From the NCBI GenBank assembly GCA_002373205.1, contig DFJV01000117.1, forward strand, positions 1-34,146: a stretch of 34,146 nt of DNA. The letters run 5' to 3'. Shown piece after piece: positions 24,325 to 32,178 of the stretch (positions within the stretch are counted from its first letter, which is position 1; each line of letters opens with the position of its first letter). The DNA is from Treponema sp. UBA3662. GTDB lineage: Bacteria > Spirochaetota > Spirochaetia > Treponematales > Treponemataceae. Position numbers and translations under genes: made by a program. Under the pieces are notes generated by a model. It was not told the origin of the DNA and did no database searches. It saw only the letters and a list, made by a program, of their open reading frames with translations.

Positions 24325-26421
24325 ATGTCAAAAGTGAGCAAGTTGCGTGTTGCGCTGCCGGTAAAACTGCTGGTAATGTTTATAACCGTCATTCTGGTTG
24401 TAAGCTTTATGATAGGCGTTATTTCTTATAAAACAGCATCCGGTGGAATGACCCGCAGCGCATACAGTCAAATCGATTCCGTTTCGCAAGACGTTGTGAA
24501 CCAGATTGCCTCAATCAACGGAAAGCATTTCCAGACTCTCCATGCACTTGCAGAGCTTGCCTTCATCAAGGACGAGGACATATCCCTGGAAGAAAAGCAG
24601 AGGGAGCTAAGCCTTGTTTCTTCCAGCATAGGCAAAAACTGCGAGAACGTAGCTTTTTATGACGCAGAAGGAAATGCCATAGTTGGAGACGGAAGAAAAA
24701 TCAACTTTGCCACAAGGCCATACTTCAAGGAATCTTTCTCCGGCAAAGAATTCGTTTCTGATCCTGCATTCAGCACGGTAACAAATTCCGTCCTCCAGCA
24801 TTACGGAGTCCCTGTATACAACAAGAGCCACAAGCCAATCGGAGCAATCGTAATGGTTGTGGTTGGAAACTCCATACTTGAAACCATAGAAAAAATAGAC
24901 ATGGGCGGAGGAATGCACCCTTGTGTAATCAACTGGAACAGCCTGGCAACAATTGCAGATGCAAGCAAAAGCGCCCAGAAAGCGGATGGCAGTGCAGAAG
25001 GAGCCGCTGATGCCACCGCAGGTGTAGTGTCGGATGTGTTTGGCGGCAAAGAAGGAATCAAGGTCTTTAAAGATTCAAAAACAAAGGAGCGCCTAATAGC
25101 ATCCTATAAAAAGGTCCCGGAAACCAACTGGGCTGTTTTGGCACAAGCCCCCTACGACATATACTTTGGCGAGCTAAAAGAGATGCGCTATACTACCTAC
25201 CTAATCGTAAGCCTTGCCGTAATCCTTTCAGTAATAGCCATATCCTTCCTTATAAAGCTTCTAATAAAGCCCCTCATCACCGTAAAAGAGTCCATCACCA
25301 CCATTGCAAGCGGAAACGCGGATCTTACCCAGAGAATACCGGCCCCAACAAATGACGAAATTGGCGATGTAGTTAACGGCTTTAACGCCTTTGTGGAAAA
25401 GCTTCAGGATATCGTTTCAAACCTTCAGGAATCAAAGTCCAGCCTTATTTCCGTAGACACGGCCCTGCAGTCAAGAACCCAGGATGCCGCCGCTGCCATA
25501 ACGCAAATCATCTCCAACATAGAAAGCGTAAACGGCCAGATTCTAGAGCAGTCCAATTCAGTGCAGGAAACAGTGGGAAGCGTAAACCAGGTAAGCGCAA
25601 ACATAGAGTCCTTTGAGCGCATGATAGAATCCCAGTCCTCTTGCGTAACGGAAGCTTCCGCCGCAGTAGAGCAGATGATAGGCAACATCAATTCCGTAAA
25701 CAATTCTGTGGTAAAGATGATTTCATCCTTTGCCAACTTGCAGGAGCATTCAGCAGAAGGCTTGAACACCCAGAACAGTGCCAACAAAAAAATCATCCGC
25801 ATAGAAGAACAGTCAAAGATGCTGCAGGATGCAAACAAGGCCATTGCAAACATAGCCAAGCAGACAAACCTCCTTGCCATGAACGCCGCAATAGAAGCAG
25901 CCCATGCAGGGGACGCAGGAAGGGGATTCGCCGTAGTTGCAGACGAAATCCGTAAACTGTCAGAAACTTCAACAAACCAGTCCAAGACAATCGGTTCTGA
26001 ACTGCGCAAGATTCAGGAAACAATCAAGGACGTCGTAACAGTCTCCGGCGAGATAAACACTGCCTTTGCCGCAATCTCCAGCAGCATTTCCGAAACAAGC
26101 CAGATTATTGAGCAGATAAAGGGCGCAATGGAAGAACAGCAGTCTGGTTCACGGCAAATTATAGATGCTCTAAAGTCAATGAACAATTCCACCACGGAAG
26201 TTCGTTCTGCCTCCCAGGAAATGACGGATGGCAACAAGCACATTCTTTCCGAAATCCAGCAGCTAAAGCTTTCCACTGATGCAATAAAAGACAGTATGAA
26301 CGGAATGCATGCTGGTGCAGACAGAATAAACGAGACAGGTTCAGCCCTTTCTGAAATCTCCGGAAAGGTGGCGGACAACGTAAGGCAGATTGGGTCGGAA
26401 ATAGACCTCTTTAAGATATAG
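24325..26421 (+). CDS. methyl-accepting chemotaxis protein
   Basis: A 698-residue transmembrane chemoreceptor. The first membrane helix is at residues ~12-34 (VKLLVMFITVILVVSFMIGVI). A periplasmic sensor of ~255 residues follows, dCache-like in length and pattern (NVAFYDAEGNAIVGDG, RPYFKESFSGKEFVSDP, GVPVYNKSHKPIGAIVMVV). The second helix is at ~291-312, then a HAMP domain (IKPLITVKESITTIASGNADLTQRI). The signalling hairpin tip (NLLAMNAAIEAAHAGDAGRG and VVADEIRKLSE) is near residues 505-540. It would bind a small ligand and signal through CheW/CheA to the flagellar motor. No CheB/R-binding pentapeptide is at the C-terminus. ATG 24325 is chosen over a GTG two codons upstream. Confidence 0.95.
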   Translation: MSKVSKLRVALPVKLLVMFITVILVVSFMIGVISYKTASGGMTRSAYSQIDSVSQDVVNQIASINGKHFQTLHALAELAFIKDEDISLEEKQRELSLVSSSIGKNCENVAFYDAEGNAIVGDGRKINFATRPYFKESFSGKEFVSDPAFSTVTNSVLQHYGVPVYNKSHKPIGAIVMVVVGNSILETIEKIDMGGGMHPCVINWNSLATIADASKSAQKADGSAEGAADATAGVVSDVFGGKEGIKVFKDSKTKERLIASYKKVPETNWAVLAQAPYDIYFGELKEMRYTTYLIVSLAVILSVIAISFLIKLLIKPLITVKESITTIASGNADLTQRIPAPTNDEIGDVVNGFNAFVEKLQDIVSNLQESKSSLISVDTALQSRTQDAAAAITQIISNIESVNGQILEQSNSVQETVGSVNQVSANIESFERMIESQSSCVTEASAAVEQMIGNINSVNNSVVKMISSFANLQEHSAEGLNTQNSANKKIIRIEEQSKMLQDANKAIANIAKQTNLLAMNAAIEAAHAGDAGRGFAVVADEIRKLSETSTNQSKTIGSELRKIQETIKDVVTVSGEINTAFAAISSSISETSQIIEQIKGAMEEQQSGSRQIIDALKSMNNSTTEVRSASQEMTDGNKHILSEIQQLKLSTDAIKDSMNGMHAGADRINETGSALSEISGKVADNVRQIGSEIDLFKI

Positions 26422-26452
26422 CCTTTTTGTAAAAATCGGGGAAAGCAAAATA

Positions 26453-26545
26453 CGCCTAGCCCCGATTGGAAGGGCGGCGCAGCCGTTGCGGAACGAAGTG
26501 GAGCAATGGAGGGGGTAGGGGCCCCCGGAACCCTGCAAAGCGGGT
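26453..26545 (+). repeat. dispersed intergenic repeat, copy after the chemoreceptor gene
   Basis: Blocks: CGCCTAGCCCCGATTGGAAG, hairpin CGGC-GCA-GCCG, GAGCAATGGAGGGGG, then CCGGAACCCTGCAAAGCGGG. Same order and orientation as the copy at 6409. Confidence 0.72.
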
Positions 26546-26634
26546 ATTCAGACAAGACTGACCGGTAGGGGATGCCGGGCACAGTAGACAAAACAGTACG
26601 CTCCAAAAGAAGATAAAAAAAACTTTTTTGCAAA

Positions 26635-26663
26635 TTGCCAATATTCAATTCTTGTGCTACACT
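26635..26663 (+). promoter_or_regulatory. promoter of the phenylacetate-CoA ligase gene
   Basis: TTGCCA (26635-26640), 17 bp, TACACT (26658-26663). A ~60-nt leader with TAGGAG before the ATG follows. Confidence 0.6.
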
Positions 26664-26730
26664 GTCCTATGTAAAATGCAGCCTTTACGACGACTTGCTT
26701 TTTAGGTTGCCTTATATATAGGAGAAATAA

Positions 26731-28032
26731 ATGTTCTGGAACGAAAGGCGGGAATGCATGTCCCGCGATGAACTTGCCGATTTGCAAAGCAAGAGACTGG
26801 TGCGCATTGTAAGCGACGTATATCACAATGTGCCTTACTACCGCAAGAAGATGCAGGATGCAGGTCTTGAGCCGGGAGACATCCGCGGTCTTGAGGATGT
26901 GGAAAAGCTTCCATTTACAACTTACGAAGACTTGAACAAAGCCTATCCATTCGGACTTTCCGCAGTTCCAAGGTCGGAACTTGTGCGCGTGCATGCTTCA
27001 AGCGGAACAACCGGTAAGCCAAAGATTGCCGTCTACACAAGGCGCGACATAGAAACCTGGTCTGAATGTGCCGCCCGCTGCCTTACAATGGCCGGAATCA
27101 CCAAGGACGACACAATCCAGGTTGGCTACGGCTACGGCCTCTTTACCGGAGGACTTGGTGCCCACTACGGTGCCGAATACGTTGGAGCCCTTGTAATCCC
27201 AATGTCAACAGGAAACACCAAAAAGCTAATCGACATGATGATTGACTGCCAGGCAACCGCAATAGCCTGTACCCCAAGCTACCTGCTCCACGTTGCAGAA
27301 GACCTAAAAGCCGCAAACCTAATGGACAAAATCCAGCTAAAGACTGCAATCTGCGGTGCAGAACCCTGGACAAACGAAATGCGCGCCCAGATGGAAAAGC
27401 AGCTTAACATAAAGGCTTACGACATCTACGGCCTTACAGAAATCATGGGACCGGGAGTTGCCGCTGACTGCGATGCCCATGCCGGACTCCACATTTGGGA
27501 AGACCACTTCCTGCCGGAAATAATCGATCCAAAAACGCTAAAACAGGTTGGACCTGGAGAAACTGGCGAACTTGTAATCACAACCCTTACCAAAGAGGGA
27601 ATGCCGCTTATCCGCTACCGCACAAAAGACCTTACCTCAATAGAGACTTCAAAATGCTCTTGTGGCCGCACAATGGCAAGAATCCAGCGCTTTGCAGGAC
27701 GCACGGACGACATGCTCATCATCCGTGGCGTAAACGTATTCCCGTCACAGGTAGAGGCTGCCCTTCTTACAATAGACGGAACAACACCGCACTACATGAT
27801 AAACGTAGACCGCGTGGACAATACGGACACACTGGAAGTACAGGTAGAAGTAGACGAACGCTTCTTCTCCGATGAAGTATCTTCACTGGAAAACCTTTCC
27901 CGTGCAATTCACGACAAGCTCCGCGAGGCACTGGGACTCAACGCAAAAATCAGCCTTGTACAGCCCAATTCCCTTGTCCATTCAGACGGAAAAACAAAGC
28001 ACGTCAACGACAAGCGCAAGCTCTACAAATAA
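26731..28032 (+). CDS. paaK: phenylacetate--CoA ligase
   Basis: A 433-residue ANL-superfamily adenylate-forming ligase of the PaaK type, making aryl-acetyl-CoA from the acid, CoA and ATP. The ATP-binding loop SSGTTGKPKIAVYTRRD starts at residue 90. YDIYGLTEIMGPGVAADC is the A5-type motif, and RYRTKDLTSI and GRTDDMLIIRGVNVFPSQVEA are the hinge and C-terminal lid motifs. In anaerobes with indolepyruvate oxidoreductase this enzyme is thought to interconvert aryl-acetyl-CoA and acid with energy conservation. The ATG is preceded by AGGAG. It is followed after 13 bp by the ACT gene, and iorB lies on the other side of the inserted island. Confidence 0.93.
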   Translation: MFWNERRECMSRDELADLQSKRLVRIVSDVYHNVPYYRKKMQDAGLEPGDIRGLEDVEKLPFTTYEDLNKAYPFGLSAVPRSELVRVHASSGTTGKPKIAVYTRRDIETWSECAARCLTMAGITKDDTIQVGYGYGLFTGGLGAHYGAEYVGALVIPMSTGNTKKLIDMMIDCQATAIACTPSYLLHVAEDLKAANLMDKIQLKTAICGAEPWTNEMRAQMEKQLNIKAYDIYGLTEIMGPGVAADCDAHAGLHIWEDHFLPEIIDPKTLKQVGPGETGELVITTLTKEGMPLIRYRTKDLTSIETSKCSCGRTMARIQRFAGRTDDMLIIRGVNVFPSQVEAALLTIDGTTPHYMINVDRVDNTDTLEVQVEVDERFFSDEVSSLENLSRAIHDKLREALGLNAKISLVQPNSLVHSDGKTKHVNDKRKLYK

Positions 28033-28045
28033 AAGGAGGTTCACA

Positions 28046-28456
28046 ATGTTCATAAAGCAGCTTTCAATCTTTGTGGAAAACAAAAGCGGAAAACTCGGCG
28101 AGGTACTGCAAATCCTTAGCAACGAAGGAATCAACATCGTCTCGGCAAGCCTTGCAGATACCAACGACTTTGGGGTTCTCCGCCTTCTTGTAAGCGACGC
28201 AAAAAAATCCTACGAAGTCTTAAAGTCAAAGGGAATCACGTCCAGCGTCAACGACGTAATCGGAGTCTGCGTCCCCAACGAAACCGGAGGACTTGCAAAA
28301 GTAACAAAGCTTATCCTTGACCAGGGAATCAACATCAGCTACATCTACGGACTTTCCGTAGGCAACAACACAGCCGACATCGTAATGAAAACAGACGACC
28401 TTGCCAAAACCGAGGCCGTCCTAAAAGCCGGCGGCGTAAAAATGCTCGAAATGTAA
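28046..28456 (+). CDS. tandem ACT-domain protein
   Basis: A 136-residue protein made of two ACT domains: residues ~3-65 (QLSIFVENKSGKLGEVLQIL) and ~71-135 (VPNETGGLAKVTKLIL). ACT domains bind amino acids and regulate partner enzymes. The ATG follows AGGAGG by 7 nt and lies 13 bp downstream of the ligase gene, so the two are in one operon. Homologues are commonly paired with phenylacetate-CoA ligase and ior genes, so sensing of an aromatic or branched-chain amino acid for that pathway is likely. Confidence 0.9.
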   Translation: MFIKQLSIFVENKSGKLGEVLQILSNEGINIVSASLADTNDFGVLRLLVSDAKKSYEVLKSKGITSSVNDVIGVCVPNETGGLAKVTKLILDQGINISYIYGLSVGNNTADIVMKTDDLAKTEAVLKAGGVKMLEM

Positions 28457-28480
28457 TTCCCTTCCATAAACAATAAAGGC

Positions 28481-28510
28481 ATGGACGGTAGTTTTTTTAT
28501 GGACGGTAGT
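28481..28510. repeat. short direct repeat after the ACT gene
   Basis: ATGGACGGTAGT occurs twice (28481-28492 and 28499-28510) with a T6 spacer. AAAGGCATGG just before it pairs with CCATGCCTTT at 28548-28557. Confidence 0.5.
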
Positions 28511-28549
28511 CCTAATGGCTCTACCAAACGCATCTTATAAAAAACGCTC

Positions 28550-28650
28550 CATGCCTTTCGTCACGGGCTTTCCGTGGTTCCGCCTTTTCGGCTCCATTGC
28601 CTTGCGGCAACCGGCCCCAGGCCGGCCCCTCCAATCCCGCGTAGGTTGCT
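28550..28650 (-). repeat. dispersed intergenic repeat, copy after the ACT gene
   Basis: On the minus strand: CCTACGCGGGATTGGAGGGG, GGCCGG, hairpin TTGCC-GCAA-GGCAA, GCAATGGAGCCG, GGAACCACGGAAAGCCCGTG, ACGAAAGGCATGG. This is the most complete copy along with 6409. Confidence 0.75.
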
Positions 28651-28718
28651 TTAAAAATATACATTGTAGAAAACAAATAATTCCCCCTTCACTTATAGAA
28701 AAATCGTGGATACTTTAA

Positions 28719-28724
28719 TATAAT
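28719..28724 (+). promoter_or_regulatory. -10 box of the second Fic gene
   Basis: TATAAT, 34 nt before the ATG at 28759, with GTGGAG as the ribosome site. The -35 region is weak. Confidence 0.5.
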
Positions 28725-28758
28725 GGTCTAATCAACAGACGCAGAAAGTGGAGTTGTA

Positions 28759-29814
28759 ATGCCAGAGCGAACCTTGCAGAAAATCTTCGATGAATATTAC
28801 TCACTTGGTATAAACACCCAGATAGACTGGGAAAAGTTTTATCTGTATTCAATCATTACACATTCCACTGCAATTGAAGGTTCAACCGTAACAGAAGTAG
28901 AAGCCCAGCTTTTGTTTGACGAAGGAATTACTTCCAGCAAGCGAACAATGGTTGAGCAGATGATGAACCTGGATTTGAAGAATGCTTATGAATACGGAAT
29001 AAAATGGATAAAGCAGCATCCCCAAGTTACAGTTGATTCACTTATAACTCTTTCTGCAAAGGTTATGGCTCGTACAGGAAGTGAATATCATACAATTATG
29101 GGAGATTTCTCAGCTGCAAAAGGCGAACTTAGAAAAGTAAATGTAACAGCCGGAACTGGTGGAGCTTCTTATATGACGTATCAGAAAGTTCCAGCAAAGC
29201 TAGAATCATTTTGCCAGAAGTTGAATGAACGTCGCAAAAATCTAAATCCAAAAGACATTCTTTCTGTTTACAAGCTTAGCTTCTGGGCACATTACGAACT
29301 GGTAACAATCCATCCTTGGGCAGACGGCAATGGAAGAATGAGCCGCCTTTTGATGAATCTTTTGCAATGGGAATTTAATCTTATTCCTTCAAAAGTTCTA
29401 AAAGAAGATAAAGCGGAATATATTCAGGCTCTTATAGATGCAAGAGAAAAAGATGATGAAAGTATTTTTACCACTTTTATGCTGAATCTTCATGCAAAAC
29501 ATTTGCAAACAGAAATTGAACGGTTTAATTCATCAATTAGCGGCAACAATGAGAAAATGGTCGATAAATCACTTTTTACGCAGAAAATGGTCGATAAATG
29601 GTCAATAAAACCAACTTTAGCCGAGAAACTGGTCGATATTTTGCATTTTATGAGCGATAATACACAAATTACGACAGAGGAACTTGTACAGCATTTTAAT
29701 TTTACGCCAACAACAGCCAAGCGTTACCTGCGCCAGCTTACCGACTTTGGCTATCTGGAAGCAATGGGTGGAAATAAGAATAGAAGCTATAAGTTAAAAA
29801 AAAGCGAACTGTAA
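28759..29814 (+). CDS. Fic-domain protein with C-terminal winged helix
   Basis: A 351-residue Fic protein. The catalytic motif is HPWADGNGRMSR (residues 185-196), with His185 and Arg193/196 conserved and Trp replacing the usual Phe. The N-terminal inhibitory motif is S36-TAI-E40-G41. AMP transfer to a protein is the expected activity. The linker after the core contains three related units (EKMVDK 265-270, QKMVDK 275-280, EKLVDI 289-294). The last ~55 residues form a winged helix (ITTEELVQHFNFTPTTAKRYLRQL). It lies upstream of the zeta-like operon in AT-richer DNA than the metabolic genes before it. Confidence 0.9.
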   Translation: MPERTLQKIFDEYYSLGINTQIDWEKFYLYSIITHSTAIEGSTVTEVEAQLLFDEGITSSKRTMVEQMMNLDLKNAYEYGIKWIKQHPQVTVDSLITLSAKVMARTGSEYHTIMGDFSAAKGELRKVNVTAGTGGASYMTYQKVPAKLESFCQKLNERRKNLNPKDILSVYKLSFWAHYELVTIHPWADGNGRMSRLLMNLLQWEFNLIPSKVLKEDKAEYIQALIDAREKDDESIFTTFMLNLHAKHLQTEIERFNSSISGNNEKMVDKSLFTQKMVDKWSIKPTLAEKLVDILHFMSDNTQITTEELVQHFNFTPTTAKRYLRQLTDFGYLEAMGGNKNRSYKLKKSEL

Positions 29815-29832
29815 ATTTATAAAATAATCTGC

Positions 29833-29850
29833 TATAATAGATACAGGAGG
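29833..29850 (+). promoter_or_regulatory. promoter and ribosome site of the zeta-like operon
   Basis: TATAAT at 29833-29838 and AGGAGG at 29845-29850 precede the ATG at 29858. This appears to serve the four genes up to 32131. Confidence 0.55.
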
Positions 29851-29857
29851 ATTTGTT

Positions 29858-30052
29858 ATGGAGCAAAATGAATTGGATTCAACTTGTGGTATTTCAGACG
29901 ATGAACTGACAAAACGCTTTATTGAAGCCGTGCGAATTGAAAATGAAATAAAAATAGCAAAGGGAACTCCTATTTCCTGCTATGACTCAGAAACAAATTC
30001 TGCTTATCTGCTTTATTCAGATGGAACCAAAAAATATGTGCAAGCAAATTAA
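29858..30052 (+). CDS. small protein preceding a zeta-like kinase, putative antitoxin
   Basis: A 64-residue protein with a helical acidic N-terminal half (DDELTKRFIEAVRIENEIKIAKG) and a strand-rich end (PISCYDSETNSAYLLYSDGTKKYVQAN). It has a strong ribosome site. Its end overlaps the kinase start by 17 bp. Small proteins of this shape often sit before chromosomal zeta-like kinases, so an antitoxin role is plausible, but no clear similarity to the classical epsilon antitoxin is visible. Confidence 0.65.
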   Translation: MEQNELDSTCGISDDELTKRFIEAVRIENEIKIAKGTPISCYDSETNSAYLLYSDGTKKYVQAN

Positions 30053-30605
30053 GAAAGCAGAGATTATTGTTTTTGCAGGACCAAATGGGAGTGGAAAAAC
30101 AACCGTTACAAAACTTGCAAAAGTAATTGAGCCTTATATAAATGCAGATGAAATAAAACGCACAAACTACTGTTCCGATTTGGAGGCTGCCCAGCTTGCC
30201 GAAAAAATGCGAGAGGATTGTGTCGCACAGAACAAAAGTTTTACCTTTGAAACTGTCCTATCCACAGACCGAAATCTAAAACTTTTACAAAAAGCGAAAG
30301 AAAAAGGTTATTTTATCCGCTGTATTTATGTTCTTACCCGGAATCCTGATATTAATGTTTCTCGTGTGGAATCCCGTGCGGCAAACGGCGGACATTCTGT
30401 TCCCGAAGATAAAATCCGTTCTCGTTATAAAAAGGCACTTGCCCTCATTCCTGAACTGGTGAAAGTATGCGATGTACTTCATATATATGACAATTCCACA
30501 TTGCCGTTCAGAATATTCAAAAAACGCAAAACAGAATATTTTTATTGGATGAATGAGGATTGGAATAAAGAGAAAATCCAGCAACTTACAGGTATTATTC
30601 TATGA
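30036..30605 (+). CDS. zeta-toxin-like P-loop kinase
   Basis: The 189-residue product from the ATG at 30036 has Walker A GPNGSGKTT (15-23), the substrate-binding NADEI (36-40), FETVLST (71-77) and the lid/arginine region SRVESRAANGGHSVPEDKIRSRYKKAL. This is the order seen in zeta/AAA_33-type kinases, some of which phosphorylate UDP-N-acetylglucosamine and poison wall synthesis. In-frame ATGs at 29982 and 30021 exist but overlap the upstream gene more deeply and lack ribosome sites. The stop overlaps the HsdS-like gene (ATGA), so the two are coupled. Substrate is not predictable. Confidence 0.82.
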   Translation: MCKQIKKAEIIVFAGPNGSGKTTVTKLAKVIEPYINADEIKRTNYCSDLEAAQLAEKMREDCVAQNKSFTFETVLSTDRNLKLLQKAKEKGYFIRCIYVLTRNPDINVSRVESRAANGGHSVPEDKIRSRYKKALALIPELVKVCDVLHIYDNSTLPFRIFKKRKTEYFYWMNEDWNKEKIQQLTGIIL

Positions 30606-31147
30606 CCTCAAAAGATTTAAAAAACGCACTTTTACAGGAAGCTGTTCAAGGTAAATTAATTCCTCTTGATATACCGAATAATTGGTGCTGGTGTAGAATT
30701 TGTGAAATATTTAATTTGCAAGCTGGAAAAACAATCTCAGCAAGTGAAATATCAGAAACAAGTAATGGAAATGATTATCTCTGCTATGGCGGAAATGGAA
30801 TAAGAGGATATGTAAAAAACTACAATAGAGAAGGTTATTACCCACTGATAGGTCGTCAAGGCGCTTTGTGTGGGAATGTTAATTTTACAAATGGAAAATT
30901 CTATGCAACAGAACATGCCGTAGTAGTTGATACCTATGCTAATATAAATGAGGATTGGAAAGGGTTATTTCTTAAAGTATTAGACCTTAATCAATATGCG
31001 ACAGCTACAGCGCAGCCAGGATTAGCTGTAAAAAATATTAATGAAGAAGCTATTCCTCTTCCACCACTTGCAGAACAAAAACGCATAGTCGCTGCATTCG
31101 AAAAACTTTTACCACTTTGTGAAAAATTAGAAAATAATAAGGAGTAA
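30602..31147 (+). CDS. single-TRD HsdS-like specificity protein
   Basis: A 181-residue protein corresponding to half of a type I restriction specificity subunit, which normally has two target recognition domains and 380-450 residues. KNALLQEAVQGKLIP at the start matches a conserved HsdS spacer helix. Usually a ~40-residue linker rich in Asp/Glu/Arg follows; here it jumps directly to LDIPNNWCWCRICEIF, the start of a TRD. The end, PLPPLAEQKRIVAAFEKLLPLCEKL, is the conserved helix that closes a TRD. No HsdM or HsdR is visible nearby. It could dimerise as known half-S proteins do, complement a distant methyltransferase, or be a decayed fragment kept in an operon. Confidence 0.8.
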   Translation: MTSKDLKNALLQEAVQGKLIPLDIPNNWCWCRICEIFNLQAGKTISASEISETSNGNDYLCYGGNGIRGYVKNYNREGYYPLIGRQGALCGNVNFTNGKFYATEHAVVVDTYANINEDWKGLFLKVLDLNQYATATAQPGLAVKNINEEAIPLPPLAEQKRIVAAFEKLLPLCEKLENNKE

Positions 31148-31150
31148 TAA

Positions 31151-32131
31151 ATGACAGACACCAAAGTTTGGGGAATACATACAAAAGATGATAATCTCTT
31201 TTTCAATGAAAATGTAATTGCGATTGGCTGGCATGATATGGGAGATATTTCTGTTATTCAAAATGACCGTGAGCTGTTAAAGCAGAAATATCCTTCGGTT
31301 TATCCCAATAAGAAACCTGGTGCTGCGCCAACGGACTGTGGACAGATTTTTAGATTTATCAATGAAGCTAAAATTGGAGATTATGTTGTATTCCCCTCAA
31401 AGATTGACAGGAAAATAAATATTGGACAAATTATCGGAGATGCAACATACAATTCAAATACCGATGTTTATCCAAGACGGCGTAAAGTAAAATGGCTAAA
31501 AAGAGGTCTTGCAAGAACATCCTTTAGTCAGGGGGCTTTATATGAAATTGGCTCTGCAATGACATTTTTTTCTGTAAAGAACTATTCAGATGAATTCATT
31601 TCTGCTTTAAGTGGTACAAACATATTAAATGATACCGAAGATGAATCAGAAGAAATCTCTTTGCAGGCTGATTCTATAATTGAGACAACTCGTGACTATG
31701 TATTAAAGCAATTAAGTACAAATCTAAAAGGCTATCCTCTTGAAGATTTGGTTGCAGATCTTCTTGGCGCAATGGGATATAAAGTTACCCAGTCTTCAAA
31801 AGGTGGAGACAGAGGTATCGATATTATAATATACAAAGATGAACTTCCGCCAAGAATAGTTGTACAGGTAAAAAGCTTTGATAGAGACGTTCCTGAAAGG
31901 GATGTACAGGCCTTGAAAGGTGCCATGAATAATAATGATTATGGTTTATTTGTTACGTTGTCAGATTATTCAGAAAATGCAAAAAAATACTTAAATGGTC
32001 ATACGGAAATTCGTGGAATTGATGGTCGTGAATTAGTTGATTTACTTTTGCAATATTATGATAAACTTTCTGATAAATACAGAACGATTATTCCGTTAAA
32101 GAGAGTTTATATTCCGGATGTAAAAGAATAA
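31151..32131 (+). CDS. Mrr-like restriction endonuclease with N-terminal reader-like domain
   Basis: A 326-residue protein. The C-terminal part (about 185-300) is an Mrr_cat PD-(D/E)xK nuclease: LEDLVADLLGAMGYKVTQSSKGGDRGIDI supplies the Asp (224) and VVQVKSF the Gln-x-Lys (239-241). The N-terminal ~145 residues (KVWGIHTKDDNLFFNENVIAIGW, GQIFRFINEAKIGDYVVFPSK, IGQIIGDATYN) look like a PUA/EVE-like or Mrr-N-type module that could read modified DNA, by analogy with modification-dependent enzymes. AAGGAG lies upstream of the ATG, 3 bp after the HsdS-like gene. It is the last gene of the operon. Confidence 0.85.
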   Translation: MTDTKVWGIHTKDDNLFFNENVIAIGWHDMGDISVIQNDRELLKQKYPSVYPNKKPGAAPTDCGQIFRFINEAKIGDYVVFPSKIDRKINIGQIIGDATYNSNTDVYPRRRKVKWLKRGLARTSFSQGALYEIGSAMTFFSVKNYSDEFISALSGTNILNDTEDESEEISLQADSIIETTRDYVLKQLSTNLKGYPLEDLVADLLGAMGYKVTQSSKGGDRGIDIIIYKDELPPRIVVQVKSFDRDVPERDVQALKGAMNNNDYGLFVTLSDYSENAKKYLNGHTEIRGIDGRELVDLLLQYYDKLSDKYRTIIPLKRVYIPDVKE

Positions 32132-32142
32132 TATTTCCCCAC

Positions 32143-32172
32143 TTGCCAATTATACATCTTTGGGAGTATAAT
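32143..32172 (+). promoter_or_regulatory. promoter of the DUF3990 gene, leaderless configuration
   Basis: TTGCCA (32143-32148), 18 bp, TATAAT (32167-32172). The GTG start at 32179 is 6 nt beyond the -10 box. Confidence 0.6.
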
Positions 32173-32178
32173 AATCAT

